NCBI RefSeq assembly: GCF_000154725.1
Contig: NZ_DS544873.1
Span: forward strand, 1,395,364 to 1,441,411
Direction: 5' to 3'
Source: Kordia algicida OT-1
GTDB lineage: Bacteria > Bacteroidota > Bacteroidia > Flavobacteriales > Flavobacteriaceae
Length of the DNA stretch: 46,048 nucleotides
The notes beneath the pieces were generated by a model. That model was not told the origin of the DNA. It did no database searches and was given only the letters and a program-made list of their open reading frames with translations. Both the position numbers and the translations under genes were made by a program. Shown here in pieces: positions 16,078 through 25,860 of the stretch. How positions within the stretch are numbered: position 1 is the stretch's first letter; every line of letters begins with the position of its first letter.

Positions 16078-16878
16078 CTATAAGTTTCTAGACAATACTA
16101 ATACACTTGTTACCAACGATAATACGGTAACAACTGTTGTGATAGATTGCACCAAGGTTGTTCCTGTTCCTAACGATTTTTGCTTTAACGGTTTTACATA
16201 TATCATATCATTCGGCTGAATGTAATAATATGGAGAATCAAAAGCATCTACGCTTGTCAAATCAATATGATGTATTTTTTGTCCTTGCGGATATTGACGA
16301 ATTATCAATACATCTTTTCTATTTCCAACAGTCGTAATGTCTCCTGCGCTTGCTAATGCTTCTATAATGTTGACACGATCTTGAAATAAAGTATAAATTC
16401 CCGTATTTACTACTTCTCCTGTTACGGTAAAGCGTAAACCTGCCAGTTTTACCACAATAAATAAATCTTCTGCCTTATTAAAATATTCGTCTAATAGTTT
16501 TTTCTTAACGGATTCTTCAATTTCATCAAGCGTATACGCAAGTACGTTCATTTTACCAAGAATCGGAATTTCTATATTTCCATGCTTGCTTACGGTAAAA
16601 CCATTGTAATATAAACTTTGTTCCGATTGAATTCCTGCTGCATTTTCGGCAGCTACAGGTTGAAACATTGCAACTAACCTCTTGTCTGTAGATTTAATAC
16701 TGATAGATAACAAATCGCCAACTTGTACTCTGTATGGCTTTTCATTCATTCGTATTGACTGTTCAATAAGCGCTTCGTCAGTTTCTTTTTCACCAAAATA
16801 CGTAAGTTCCTTATTGGTAACACAAGAAGTCAACGAGAAGATTATTGCAAGAATAGATATTGAGGCTTTCCAATTCAT
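16078..16878 (-). CDS. wza: Outer-membrane polysaccharide export lipoprotein (Wza type)
   Basis: 266 residues from ATG 16878. This start is chosen because it gives a clean lipoprotein signal peptide, MNWKASISILAIIFSLTSC, with the lipobox Cys at residue 19; the upstream TTG at 16905 would overlap the promoter motif. The mature part has a Poly_export domain (YRVQVGDLLSISI), a SLBB-like segment (LRFTVTGEVVNTGIYTL), and a C-terminal hydrophobic helix (TTVVTVLSLVTSVLVLSRN) suited to span the outer membrane. It is the first gene of the polysaccharide operon and pairs with the Wzc kinase. Confidence 0.92.
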   Translation of the reverse strand: MNWKASISILAIIFSLTSCVTNKELTYFGEKETDEALIEQSIRMNEKPYRVQVGDLLSISIKSTDKRLVAMFQPVAAENAAGIQSEQSLYYNGFTVSKHGNIEIPILGKMNVLAYTLDEIEESVKKKLLDEYFNKAEDLFIVVKLAGLRFTVTGEVVNTGIYTLFQDRVNIIEALASAGDITTVGNRKDVLIIRQYPQGQKIHHIDLTSVDAFDSPYYYIQPNDMIYVKPLKQKSLGTGTTLVQSITTVVTVLSLVTSVLVLSRNL

Positions 16879-16902
16879 TAATAAACGCTGTTGTTTAATA
16901 AG

Positions 16903-16910
16903 CAAATATA
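16903..16910 (-). promoter_or_regulatory. Possible -7 promoter element of the polysaccharide operon
   Basis: The minus strand reads TATATTTG, a full match to the Bacteroidetes -7 consensus TAnnTTTG, 24 bases before the chosen wza start. No convincing -33 TTTG lies at 19-21 bases spacing. The divergent ABC-F gene starts at 16988, so the intergenic region must hold both promoters. Confidence 0.4.
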
Positions 16911-16987
16911 AGTTTTACGCACTAATAATAAAATTCTATGCAACATATCTGATCTTTTTATTTTTAATTTGTAAAAAAATCAGCAAA

Positions 16988-18847
16988 GTGAATTATTTAT
17001 CTGTCGAAAATATATCGAAGTCTTTTGGAGAACGCGTATTGTTTAGCAATATTTCTTTTGGAATCAACAAAGATCAAAAAGTAGCTTTAATTGCCAAAAA
17101 TGGAACAGGCAAAACGTCCTTGCTTAATATTCTTACAGGACGTGAAGAAGCCGATAGCGGACAAATTGTTTCCCGAAAAGGCATTCACATTGCTTTTTTA
17201 TCACAGAATGAAATCTTAGATCCGAATCTTACGATAGAAGAAACCATTTTTGCTTCCGATAATCCAATTTTGGATGTTATTGCCAATTATGAACGTGCAT
17301 TGCTCAATCCTGATGATACCGAAAACTACCAAAAAGCGTTTGAAAAGATGGATTTGCACAATGCTTGGGATTTTGAAACGCAATACAAACAAATTCTGTT
17401 TAAGCTAAAACTCGAAAATTTATCGCAAAAAGTGAGCAATTTGTCTGGTGGACAGAAGAAACGACTCGGTTTGGCAACAGTTCTTATCAATAAACCCGAT
17501 TTGTTAATTCTGGATGAACCTACAAATCACCTAGATTTGGAAATGATTGAATGGCTCGAAGATTATTTCAAAAAAGAAAGCATTACACTCTTTATGGTGA
17601 CGCACGATCGCTACTTTTTAGAACGTGTTTGCAATGAAATTGTAGAATTGGAAAACGGACAATTATACAATTACAAAGGAAGTTATTCGTACTATTTAGA
17701 TAAAAAAGAAGCGAGAGTTCAATCTGAGCAAGCTTCTGTGGAAAAAGCCAAAAACTTATACAAAAAGGAACTCGATTGGATGCGTCGTCAACCAAAAGCA
17801 CGAACGACCAAATCGAAGTCGCGCATTGATGATTTTTACGTGATTAAAGAAAAAGCACACAAACGTCGTAAAGAACACGAAGTGCAATTGGAAATTAATA
17901 TGGAACGCATGGGAAGTAAAATTCTGGAGTTGCATAATATTTCAAAATCATTTCAAGATAAAGTGTTGTTAAACAAGTTCGAATATGTCTTTAAACGTGG
18001 CGAACGCATCGGAATCATTGGAAAAAACGGAACCGGAAAATCTACGTTTTTAAATATGATTACGGGAAATTTAAAACCTGATGCGGGAAAAGTGATTGTC
18101 GGTGACACAATTAAATTTGGTTATTACACGCAAAGCGGCATCAATCCGAAAGAAGGACAAAAAGTGATTGATATCATTAAAGAATATGGCGAATATATTC
18201 CGTTGAAAAAAGGACGATTAATTTCGGCGGCGCAATTGCTTGAACGATTTTTGTTTGATAGAAAACGACAGTACGATTTTGTAGAAAAATTGTCTGGTGG
18301 CGAATTGAAACGCTTGTATTTGTGTACGGTTTTGATACAGAATCCGAACTTTTTAATTCTGGATGAACCTACAAACGACTTAGATATCGTTACGCTGAAC
18401 GTTCTCGAAAGCTTTTTACTTGATTTCCCAGGTTGTTTGCTCGTGGTTTCTCACGACCGATATTTTATGGATAAAATTGTCGATCACTTGTTTGTATTCC
18501 GTGGAAACGGTGTCATTGAAGATTTTCCCGGAAACTACTCCGATTTTAGAACGTATGAAGATAGCGCCGAACCTGAAACGACTACAGTTGAAAAGAAAGA
18601 AAAGAAATCGTGGCGACAAGACGAAAGCGAGAAATTAAGCTACAACGAACAGAAAGAATACAAACGTTTGGAAAAAGATATTCAGCGTTTGGAAGAAGAA
18701 AAAGAAAAGATTGAAGCCGAATTTGTTTCAGGAGAATTGTCTCAAGAAGAAATTCAGGAGAAATCTTTAGAATTGCAGAAAATCATCAACGAATCGGAAG
18801 AAAAAACCGAACGTTGGTTTGAATTAGCATCTAAAATTGAAGAATAA
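16988..18847 (+). CDS. ABC-F family ATPase (Uup-like)
   Basis: 619 residues from GTG 16988; the longer open frame reaching back to 16682 overlaps wza and has no family similarity, so it is rejected. Two ATPase domains are fused. The first has Walker A AKNGTGKT (36-43), signature NLSGGQKKRLGLA and Walker B LLILDEPTNHLD. The second has GKNGTGKSTFL, KLSGGELKRLYL and FLILDEPTNDLD. Between them is the basic interdomain linker (RRQPKARTTKSKSRIDDF), and the C-terminus is a charged coiled coil (YKRLEKDIQRLEEEKEKIE), as in Uup. ABC-F proteins of this type bind ribosomes or branched DNA, not a transporter. It is followed closely by a methyltransferase gene. Confidence 0.93.
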   Translation: MNYLSVENISKSFGERVLFSNISFGINKDQKVALIAKNGTGKTSLLNILTGREEADSGQIVSRKGIHIAFLSQNEILDPNLTIEETIFASDNPILDVIANYERALLNPDDTENYQKAFEKMDLHNAWDFETQYKQILFKLKLENLSQKVSNLSGGQKKRLGLATVLINKPDLLILDEPTNHLDLEMIEWLEDYFKKESITLFMVTHDRYFLERVCNEIVELENGQLYNYKGSYSYYLDKKEARVQSEQASVEKAKNLYKKELDWMRRQPKARTTKSKSRIDDFYVIKEKAHKRRKEHEVQLEINMERMGSKILELHNISKSFQDKVLLNKFEYVFKRGERIGIIGKNGTGKSTFLNMITGNLKPDAGKVIVGDTIKFGYYTQSGINPKEGQKVIDIIKEYGEYIPLKKGRLISAAQLLERFLFDRKRQYDFVEKLSGGELKRLYLCTVLIQNPNFLILDEPTNDLDIVTLNVLESFLLDFPGCLLVVSHDRYFMDKIVDHLFVFRGNGVIEDFPGNYSDFRTYEDSAEPETTTVEKKEKKSWRQDESEKLSYNEQKEYKRLEKDIQRLEEEKEKIEAEFVSGELSQEEIQEKSLELQKIINESEEKTERWFELASKIEE

Positions 18848-18849
18848 GT

Positions 18850-19614
18850 ATGTGGTATCAGATTTTTGGTTACTTCAAATTCTTTTTCAAATCGACCAAT
18901 CAACACGGCGTGCATTCACCTTTTGTATATGAGTTGATTACGAAGTGTTTTTATGATACATCATCAAAGGAAATCTACAAGACGCTTCAACAGTATCGAG
19001 ACGATTTATTAAAAGATGAAACGATCATTGAAATCAAAGATTTTGGCGCAGGAAGCAGAGTTTTTTCCTCCTACAAAAGAAAAGTTTCCGCCATTGCAAA
19101 AAACGCAGGAATTACTCCAAAAAGAGCAAAATTATTAGCTAGATTAATTCCGTATTTAAACATCGAAAAGTGTTTAGAATTGGGAACTTCATTGGGAATT
19201 GGAACGATTGCCATGAAAGAAGCTAACGAAGTTTTTACTTTGGAAGGTTGTCCTGAAACGGCAAAAATCGCACAAAAACAACTTAAAAAATACGCTGCAA
19301 CTACTGTAAAAGTTCAGGTTGCAGAATTTTCAGAAGTGTTGTCAAAATTCGCAGAACAACATTATGATTTGATTTATTTTGACGGAAATCATCAAAAAGA
19401 AGCAACATTACAGTATTTTGAACAGTTATTAAAAACTGCGCACAATGACAGCGTTTTTATCTTTGACGATATTCATTGGAGCAAGGAAATGACCGAAGCG
19501 TGGGAAATTATTAAAAATCATCCGAAAGTCACCGTAACGATTGATACGTTTTTTTGGGGATTTGTATTTTTCCGTAAAGAACAAGTAAAAGAACATTTTA
19601 TCGTACGTTTGTAA
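18850..19614 (+). CDS. Class I SAM-dependent methyltransferase
   Basis: 254 residues. The N-terminus, MWYQIFGYFKFFFKSTNQHG followed by VHSPFVY, recurs in a Bacteroidetes family annotated only as SAM methyltransferases. Motif I is KCLELGTSLGIGTIAM near residue 109, followed by FTLEGCPETAKIA and the acidic motif YDLIYFDGNH, then FIFDDIHWSKEM. This order resembles O-methyltransferases of the class that includes catechol-type enzymes, with DGNH and DDIHW as possible metal ligands. The substrate is unknown. It starts two bases after the ABC-F stop and ends four bases before the next gene, so the three are probably cotranscribed. Confidence 0.8.
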   Translation: MWYQIFGYFKFFFKSTNQHGVHSPFVYELITKCFYDTSSKEIYKTLQQYRDDLLKDETIIEIKDFGAGSRVFSSYKRKVSAIAKNAGITPKRAKLLARLIPYLNIEKCLELGTSLGIGTIAMKEANEVFTLEGCPETAKIAQKQLKKYAATTVKVQVAEFSEVLSKFAEQHYDLIYFDGNHQKEATLQYFEQLLKTAHNDSVFIFDDIHWSKEMTEAWEIIKNHPKVTVTIDTFFWGFVFFRKEQVKEHFIVRL

Positions 19615-19618
19615 TTGT

Positions 19619-21469
19619 ATGTTAGCACTCGTTTTCACAACTTTACTACTTTTATGTTCCCTTTTGGGAAGCATGCTTTTTGTACAGCGTAAGTTCAAAA
19701 TTTATGCTGGCTTCTCACCTATTTTGACCTTTTGTAGTATTGGAATTGTATTGACGATTGCCTTATTATTCAACATGCTTCAAATTATCACATATCTACT
19801 ATTTATAAGTGGTTTGGTAAGTTTTGGGTATTATATCTACAAGCATTTTAAACACAAACAAACTGAAGTTTTACTAGAATTCCCGTTGCGATTGTTTATA
19901 GCAATATTTGGAATTAGTTTTTTGCTATACGGAAGCGCATATTTTTCTGCTTGGGACGAATTTAGCTTTTGGGCAGTTGCACTAAAAGAATTGGTCGTGA
20001 CCGATAAAATGTACGGATTAAACTTTACTGATTTCCCTGAATATCCGCGAATTACCACCTTAATTCAATATTATTTCAATAAAACTATTTCGGGCAATTT
20101 GCATGAAGGTATCAGTATTTCGGCGCATGTTGTGTTTTCCTTGGCATTTCTTCCGATGATTTGCTACAGACGCAAACGAAAATACCTAAATTTAATATTG
20201 ACATGTATTGTGCTTTTTGTAGCGTATCAAGTGTTTTGCACGCCAATTTTTTACACATATGCCGATAATACAATTGCCATGCTTTTGGGCGTTAGTTTGG
20301 CAATTTATTTTTTATTGGATGATAAAAACCAAGCACTCTTACTAGCGGCAATTCCTTTGGCAGCACTCACATTGACAAAACCAATTGGCATTTTATTCAG
20401 TAGTATTGGTTTGGGAATTATTGGTGTAAATTATCTTTTTACGAATACCATTCGTGGGCAGTTTCTACAGAAAATAAAACCATTAATTTTGACAGGATTG
20501 ATCGTTTTTGGGTGTTTTGGAAGCTGGAAAGTGTTTATTTCAATGAAAAACACGCAACCAATCTCTAAAACGACTTCACAAATTACGCTTGAAAATATTA
20601 CAAATCCGCCAGCACATTATTTCCCTATTCGCGATTCATTTATCAATGCTTTTTTCTTGGGCGAACAGGAAATTGGAAGCGCTATTTTGAAACCTTCTAC
20701 CATTCAAAAAGATATTAAAAAATACACGGGAATCAACTTGTCGTTTCTGGAAGATGCTTCCAACATAAAAATTAGCGCACTCGTAATGATTCTTTTCTTG
20801 GCAAGCATTGTCTTTTTCCATAGAAAGCGCGTTTTTGCCTACTTTCCAAAGAAATACAGCTTTACAATTTTAGCGATTACCATGTTACTTGCAATTGTTG
20901 GGTACGCCATTTTACTGCTGTTTATTTATGCCTTTGTTTTTTATGAAATTACGCAAAAAGAAGCTGGCGAATTGGCGAGTTATTATAGATATATGGGAAG
21001 TTTGTTGTTGGCATTCTTCTTCTTTTTTAGCATTTTGGTTTATAGTTCTAAAAGAAAATACACGTATTATATCTTTACGATTTTGTTGTTATTTATGTTG
21101 GTTTTACCGCGATCATTCTTTTCCAATCTTGTCAATTCAAAACCAATTGAAAGCGTTGAAAACCGATTGCATATGGGTGAACAATTTAACACGTTTATTC
21201 AAAATGAAAAGGTGGAGAAGATTGCTTTTATGACCTATGATAATATTGAAGATATTACGCTGTATCATTTAAAATATGAATTATTGCCTGTACAAACCAA
21301 TAGCGAACCACTGACTTTTAAAGCGCTGACAACTTCTTATACGATTCCAGAAATCAAAGAAAAACTAGCAACATACGACATGATTGTCATTAAAGAAATG
21401 CATAGTGAGGAAATTCAGCAATTCTTTATGAAACATTCAATTGTAAAGCCAATTTTTATATTAAAGTGA
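19619..21469 (+). CDS. Large polytopic membrane protein, glycosyltransferase-like
   Basis: 616 residues with about a dozen hydrophobic spans through residue 500, then a soluble C-terminal part of about 110 residues (MGEQFNTFIQNEKVEKIAFM onward). After the second or third span is a segment YFSAWDEFSFWAVALKELVVTDKM, where the acidic WDEFSFW loop resembles the catalytic first loop of GT-C fold (PMT/ArnT-like) glycosyltransferases. That would make it a lipid-linked sugar transferase, but the match is by shape only. It could equally be another integral membrane protein of unknown role. It follows the methyltransferase by four bases. No gene follows on this strand, and a hairpin lies downstream at 21514. 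Confidence 0.65.
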   Translation: MLALVFTTLLLLCSLLGSMLFVQRKFKIYAGFSPILTFCSIGIVLTIALLFNMLQIITYLLFISGLVSFGYYIYKHFKHKQTEVLLEFPLRLFIAIFGISFLLYGSAYFSAWDEFSFWAVALKELVVTDKMYGLNFTDFPEYPRITTLIQYYFNKTISGNLHEGISISAHVVFSLAFLPMICYRRKRKYLNLILTCIVLFVAYQVFCTPIFYTYADNTIAMLLGVSLAIYFLLDDKNQALLLAAIPLAALTLTKPIGILFSSIGLGIIGVNYLFTNTIRGQFLQKIKPLILTGLIVFGCFGSWKVFISMKNTQPISKTTSQITLENITNPPAHYFPIRDSFINAFFLGEQEIGSAILKPSTIQKDIKKYTGINLSFLEDASNIKISALVMILFLASIVFFHRKRVFAYFPKKYSFTILAITMLLAIVGYAILLLFIYAFVFYEITQKEAGELASYYRYMGSLLLAFFFFFSILVYSSKRKYTYYIFTILLLFMLVLPRSFFSNLVNSKPIESVENRLHMGEQFNTFIQNEKVEKIAFMTYDNIEDITLYHLKYELLPVQTNSEPLTFKALTTSYTIPEIKEKLATYDMIVIKEMHSEEIQQFFMKHSIVKPIFILK

Positions 21470-21513
21470 TTCATATCACTTTGCTCAATTGAAATATTTT
21501 GTTGATAAAAAAA

Positions 21514-21535
21514 CCTCAAAATGTTGATTTTGAGG
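21514..21535 (-). terminator. Hairpin terminator between convergent genes
   Basis: A perfect 9-bp stem, CCTCAAAAT and ATTTTGAGG, with a GTTG loop. On the minus strand it is followed by seven T residues, so it is a good intrinsic terminator for the dehydrogenase gene. On the plus strand the tail is weaker, though it could still serve the membrane protein gene. Confidence 0.85.
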
Positions 21536-21565
21536 TCTTCATATAAAATATTCGTAAGCTTGTAA

Positions 21566-23378
21566 TTATTTCTCTGATTTTTTAACGTTTCTAACGTCTT
21601 TCACAGTGTAAAAATTTGGAGTTTTATTTCCCCAAGAACTAGAAATATAATTCATGACATCTGCAATTTCTTTGTTATTCAAACCTAAAGGTGCCATGAC
21701 TCCTGTGTATTTTTTACCATTTACGGTAATTTCTCCTTTCAATCCATATTTGATAGAATGTATACTTGCCACTACTTTATCGCTTAACCAATCTGATTTT
21801 GCCAATGGCGGAAATGCATTCTTCACTCCTTCTCCATTTACCATATGACATTGTGCACAATAATTGTTATATACTGCTTTTCCGCGTTTCATACTTTCTG
21901 AATACTCAGCTTTATCTGTGTTAGCAATTTTTTCAAATTCCATTACCGCATCGTTTTGCTTGGTAGCTTTAGCTGTATCATCAGCCATTTCTTTGGTGAT
22001 TTGTTCGGTTTCTAATGCTTCTTTATCTGCATTTGCTAGCTCCTCTTTATCAACACCTTTTTCAATCTTTTCACTTTCGCTGACTAATTTGGTAGTATCA
22101 AGTGTTTTAGTTGTTTCTGTGATTTCTTTTTTAGTTGTTTCTTCAACTTTGTCGGAAGTTTCAGTAGTAGCAACATTTTCAGTTGTTGTTGTAGTTTTCT
22201 TTTTAGATGAATTCGAAACCATTTTATATACGCCTTTTCCGTCAATTCCAACATAAATATAACCATCAGGACCTTGACGAACCGAACGCACACGACCAAT
22301 TCCGTTGAGTAGTTTCTCACGTTTTGCAACTTTTTCATCCTGCGTAAGTAGTAATAATTCTAAATATTGAAATTTTAAAGAACCAACCAATAAATGCCCT
22401 TTTAATTCAGGATATACGTCACTTGTAACAAATGCCATTCCGCTTGGCGCGATAGATGGAACCCAATAATACAACGGTTGTTCCATACCTTCACGAGCTG
22501 TTTCTTCGGTAATTGTTGTTCCGCTATAGTTAATTCCGTAAGTGATAACTGGCCAACCATAATTAACAGCTTTCTTTACAGGATTGATCTCGTCTCCACC
22601 GCGCGGTCCGTGCTCGTGCACCCAAACTTGTCCTGTACGCGGATTGATTGCCATTCCTTGTGGATTACGATGTCCGTACGAGAAAATTGCTTCTTTTGCG
22701 TCTTTCTGTCCCACAAAAGGATTATCTGACGGAATACGTCCGTCGTCGTGCAAACGATATACTTTTCCACCATCTTTTGTAATATCTTGCGGATTTACAT
22801 CACGTTTTCCGCGATCGCCAATAGTAAAATAAACATATCCATCACTATCAAAAGTAATACGCGAACCAAAATGATGTGCAGTGTTTACGTTTGGACTTCC
22901 TTGGTATAATTTTTCAATAGAAGTCAATGCATTGTCTTTGAGTTTTGCTCGAATTAACGCAGTATGACTACCTTTTTCCTTTTTATCTACAATAGAATAT
23001 GTAATGTAAATCCAACCATTCGCTTTATAATTTGGATGAATCATCACGTCTAGCAAACCTCCTTGATTTTTGTTAAAGACGTCCGGCACATTTTTTATCG
23101 AAGTTTTTTGACCATTTTTCACATGATACAATTCTCCTGAACGATCTGTGACCAACATACTACCATCTGGCAACAGGTCATTCCCCACGGAACCTCAATG
23201 CCATCAACAACCAGTTCTGCTTTGTAATTTTCTTGATCTTTTGTGATTTCTTCAGTGGTTTTTATGGCCGTTAGCGGAACTGTTGATTCGTATCTGCTTT
23301 GGCTACTTCTTTTTGCTTTTGCCCACAAGAAATAAAGAAAAATGTGACTAAAACGAGGAAACTAAAAGACTGTTTCAT
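21566..23378 (-). pseudogene. PQQ-dependent sugar dehydrogenase with cytochrome c domain, two apparent frameshifts
   Basis: The frame opening at 23378 gives a lipoprotein signal (MKQSFSFLVLVTFFFISCGQ) but stops after 36 codons. Homology continues in the next frame (KAELVVDGIEVPWGM) and then in the third (LLPDGSMLVTDRSGELY), which stays open for 540 codons. Both changes fit loss of one base, near 23285-23295 and near 23180. The main frame has a GSDH/sorbosone-dehydrogenase beta-propeller (GLLDVMIHPNY, AHHFGSRITFDSDGYVYFTI, GHRNPQGMAINP, HEHGPRGGDEIN), a Thr/Glu/Lys-rich linker, and a haem-binding YCAQCHMVNGEG domain. It would oxidise a sugar in the periplasm and pass electrons to its cytochrome. 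With so little decay elsewhere, a sequencing error is as likely as a true pseudogene. The TonB receptor lies 20 bases upstream. Confidence 0.85.
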
Positions 23379-23398
23379 AATATAGATGGTTATAGTTT

Positions 23399-25696
23399 TT
23401 ATAATTTATATGCTAATTGAATTCCGCCATACATATTGAACGGTAATCCAGGATAAAAATAACGTGCATTTGTATCGTTTCCAAACGCATTCACTTGTAA
23501 TTGTGACGCATATGATTTATCAAAAATATTATTAGCGCCAATTGATATGTCATAACGAAACTGACTTCCTATCGAATTTTGATAGCCAATTTTGCCATTT
23601 AACAACTGAAAAGCATCGCTATACACGGTATTTTCGTCGTTTGCAGGCATTTCGCCAACAGCTTGAAAATCGAATCGTCCGTAAAAACCTTTTGTGCTTA
23701 ACGCTTCAATTCCTAAATTTACAACAGATTTAGGAACTCCTGTTAAGTCATTCCCTGAAAAATTTGTGTCATTTTCCGTAAATTCTTTGAAACTAAAATC
23801 ATTAATACTTGCATTTACATGCGAATAGACTGTGATATTTTTATCGCGAAGCAACTCATAACGAACGGCTGCTTCTACTCCATTATGTGCTGTTCTTCCT
23901 GCGTTGAGCGTAATATTTTGATCGGTTTCGGTTCTTCTATTCACTAATAAATCGCTTACCGCCATACTGTAAATTGAAACTGAACCTGTCAATTTTCTAT
24001 TTTTTGTATGGAATCGTGAACCAACTTCAAAATTCCAGCCACGTTCTGCTTTAATATTTGGATTGAATGCTCCATTTGGAAATAATGTTTCTGCCGTTGT
24101 TGGTGTAGAAAAACCGTGCGCAATGTTTCCAAAAAGATTGAAATTGTTTGAAATAGCATAATTGATTCCTAATTTTGGAGAAACAATCGCATCAAAGGTA
24201 AAATCTTCTTCTGTTGAAGCATTAAGTCGCTCCTGAACCGTATATTTTGTTTGATTCAAATGCAATCCTAAACTTAACGTTAGCTTTTTTCTTGTGTAAA
24301 TTGCCTCTGCAAAGAGATTAAAATAATTTCTATTTTCATCAATATCTGACAAAATATCTCCTGCAACACTTCCCGTACCATCAGGAAAATCTTGATACAG
24401 ATTGTCAAACTGTTTTGCGTTGTAATCATCAAAAAATAATTCGCCACCAACAGACCATTTCAACGAACTATTTTCAAAGTTTTTGGTCGCTAACAATCGT
24501 GTTCTTATTCCAAATGTAGTTGCTTTTTCTTCTAAAATATTAAAAGGTCGTGGTTCGTAATTATTGTTGAAACTTGTAAATACGCTCGTTTTCTGTGTGA
24601 AGGTTTCATTATAATGATGACTCCAATTGATTCCAAAAAGTGTTTTCTTAACATCTTCAAATCCGCGTGCATTTTGCCAAATAGTTGCTGCGTTTCTTGG
24701 CGAATTTTCAAAATCTTCTCTGTTTAATGAACTTGGAATAAATGCTTTTAAACTTGTATAATTTCCGATAAAAGAGAGTTCATTTTTATCATTTACAAAC
24801 CAATTTGAAGTAATCGTCGCCGTAGCTTTATCTAAGGAATTATTATCACGATAGCCGTCAGAATGTGTATTGCTATAAATTAAGTTTACATTCGCTTTTT
24901 CGCCACCATGCGAGACTTTGGCAACCGTTCTAAACAAGCCAAAACTACCAACCGTTGTATATAAATTCGCGCTTGACGCATTATATTTTGCATATTCAGG
25001 ATATAATAAAATAGTTCCGCCCAAACCAACACCGTAACTACTCGAAGAAGGTCCTTTGTGAATTTCCATACGTGAGATGGTGGCTAATTCTAAATCTTCA
25101 ATTGCCGATTCGCCATTTCCGTCTGTTAGCGGAATATCTGCATAATAGGCACGAATATTTGCCGTAGAAAATGGACTTCGCGCGCCAATTCCTCTAATCG
25201 TAATTCTATTCGTGTTTAACGTACCACTTTGCATAAAAACACCTGGAACTCTATTTAAAATTGGTGCTAGTTGCACGGTGTTTTCGCTGTAAATTTCACG
25301 TTCGTTTACAACAGCAACCGCTTCGGTAGTTTGCTTTAGTTTTTGTTGAATGGTAATTCCGTTTACAATCACTTCATCCAAAGCATTTGTCGTTGGAAAC
25401 AGCGCAACAACTATCTTTTTGCCTGTATATACCAATACTGTTTGTGTTTGGTAACCTTTAAGCGAAATACGTAATGTTGTATCTACAGTATTTTTTGTAA
25501 CAATAGAAAACGTTCCTCTTGCATTTGTTGTTATTGCTGCTTTCGATTCCACATTTTGAATAATTGCATTTGCTAGTGGAATATTCGTCGATTGATCGAT
25601 TACCGTGCCTTCTATCACATATTGAGCCATTAACATATGCGAACAACATAAAAATAATAGAAAAAAGGAAAGCGTTTGTGGAAGTTTTATTGGCAC
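23399..25696 (-). CDS. TonB-dependent outer-membrane receptor
   Basis: 765 residues: signal peptide ending in HMLMAQ, a carboxypeptidase-regulatory-like domain (YVIEGTVIDQSTNIPLANAI to about residue 90), a plug domain (TTEAVAVVNEREI, LAPILNRVPGVFMQSG, RITIRGIGARSPF, MEIHKGPSSSSYG), and a beta-barrel ending in an aromatic-rich strand. It uses TonB energy to import a bulky or scarce ligand. The plug stretch RGIGARSPF ... ADIPLTDGNG is close in pattern to the same part of E. coli PqqU/YncD, a PQQ importer, and the next gene encodes a PQQ-type enzyme. Import of PQQ is therefore a reasonable inference, with a ferric siderophore as the main alternative. No clear promoter was recognised. Confidence 0.9.
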   Translation of the reverse strand: MPIKLPQTLSFFLLFLCCSHMLMAQYVIEGTVIDQSTNIPLANAIIQNVESKAAITTNARGTFSIVTKNTVDTTLRISLKGYQTQTVLVYTGKKIVVALFPTTNALDEVIVNGITIQQKLKQTTEAVAVVNEREIYSENTVQLAPILNRVPGVFMQSGTLNTNRITIRGIGARSPFSTANIRAYYADIPLTDGNGESAIEDLELATISRMEIHKGPSSSSYGVGLGGTILLYPEYAKYNASSANLYTTVGSFGLFRTVAKVSHGGEKANVNLIYSNTHSDGYRDNNSLDKATATITSNWFVNDKNELSFIGNYTSLKAFIPSSLNREDFENSPRNAATIWQNARGFEDVKKTLFGINWSHHYNETFTQKTSVFTSFNNNYEPRPFNILEEKATTFGIRTRLLATKNFENSSLKWSVGGELFFDDYNAKQFDNLYQDFPDGTGSVAGDILSDIDENRNYFNLFAEAIYTRKKLTLSLGLHLNQTKYTVQERLNASTEEDFTFDAIVSPKLGINYAISNNFNLFGNIAHGFSTPTTAETLFPNGAFNPNIKAERGWNFEVGSRFHTKNRKLTGSVSIYSMAVSDLLVNRRTETDQNITLNAGRTAHNGVEAAVRYELLRDKNITVYSHVNASINDFSFKEFTENDTNFSGNDLTGVPKSVVNLGIEALSTKGFYGRFDFQAVGEMPANDENTVYSDAFQLLNGKIGYQNSIGSQFRYDISIGANNIFDKSYASQLQVNAFGNDTNARYFYPGLPFNMYGGIQLAYKL

Positions 25697-25813
25697 AGAT
25701 TGGGTTTTAAGGTATAAAAATAAATAGATTATTTCTCTTTTGTCGTCAGTTTTAAAAAAGTTAACAACAATTATTACAATTGTGAAGCTTGTGCTAGACT
25801 TGTAAAAACTTTC

Positions 25814-25844
25814 TTGATGATTGCGTATAAAGTTATTACATTTG
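25814..25844 (+). promoter_or_regulatory. Bacteroidetes-type promoter of the small secreted protein gene
   Basis: TTG at 25814-25816 and TACATTTG at 25837-25844, separated by 20 bases, fit the -33 TTTG / -7 TAnnTTTG consensus. Transcription would start near 25850, leaving a leader of about ten bases before the ATG at 25861. Confidence 0.6.
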
Positions 25845-25860
25845 AGAAAACTACTGACTT

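Noticed and set aside
16682-16987. N-terminal extension of the ABC-F protein
   Set aside because: It overlaps wza on the opposite strand and its residues do not fit the family; GTG 16988 begins the conserved sequence.
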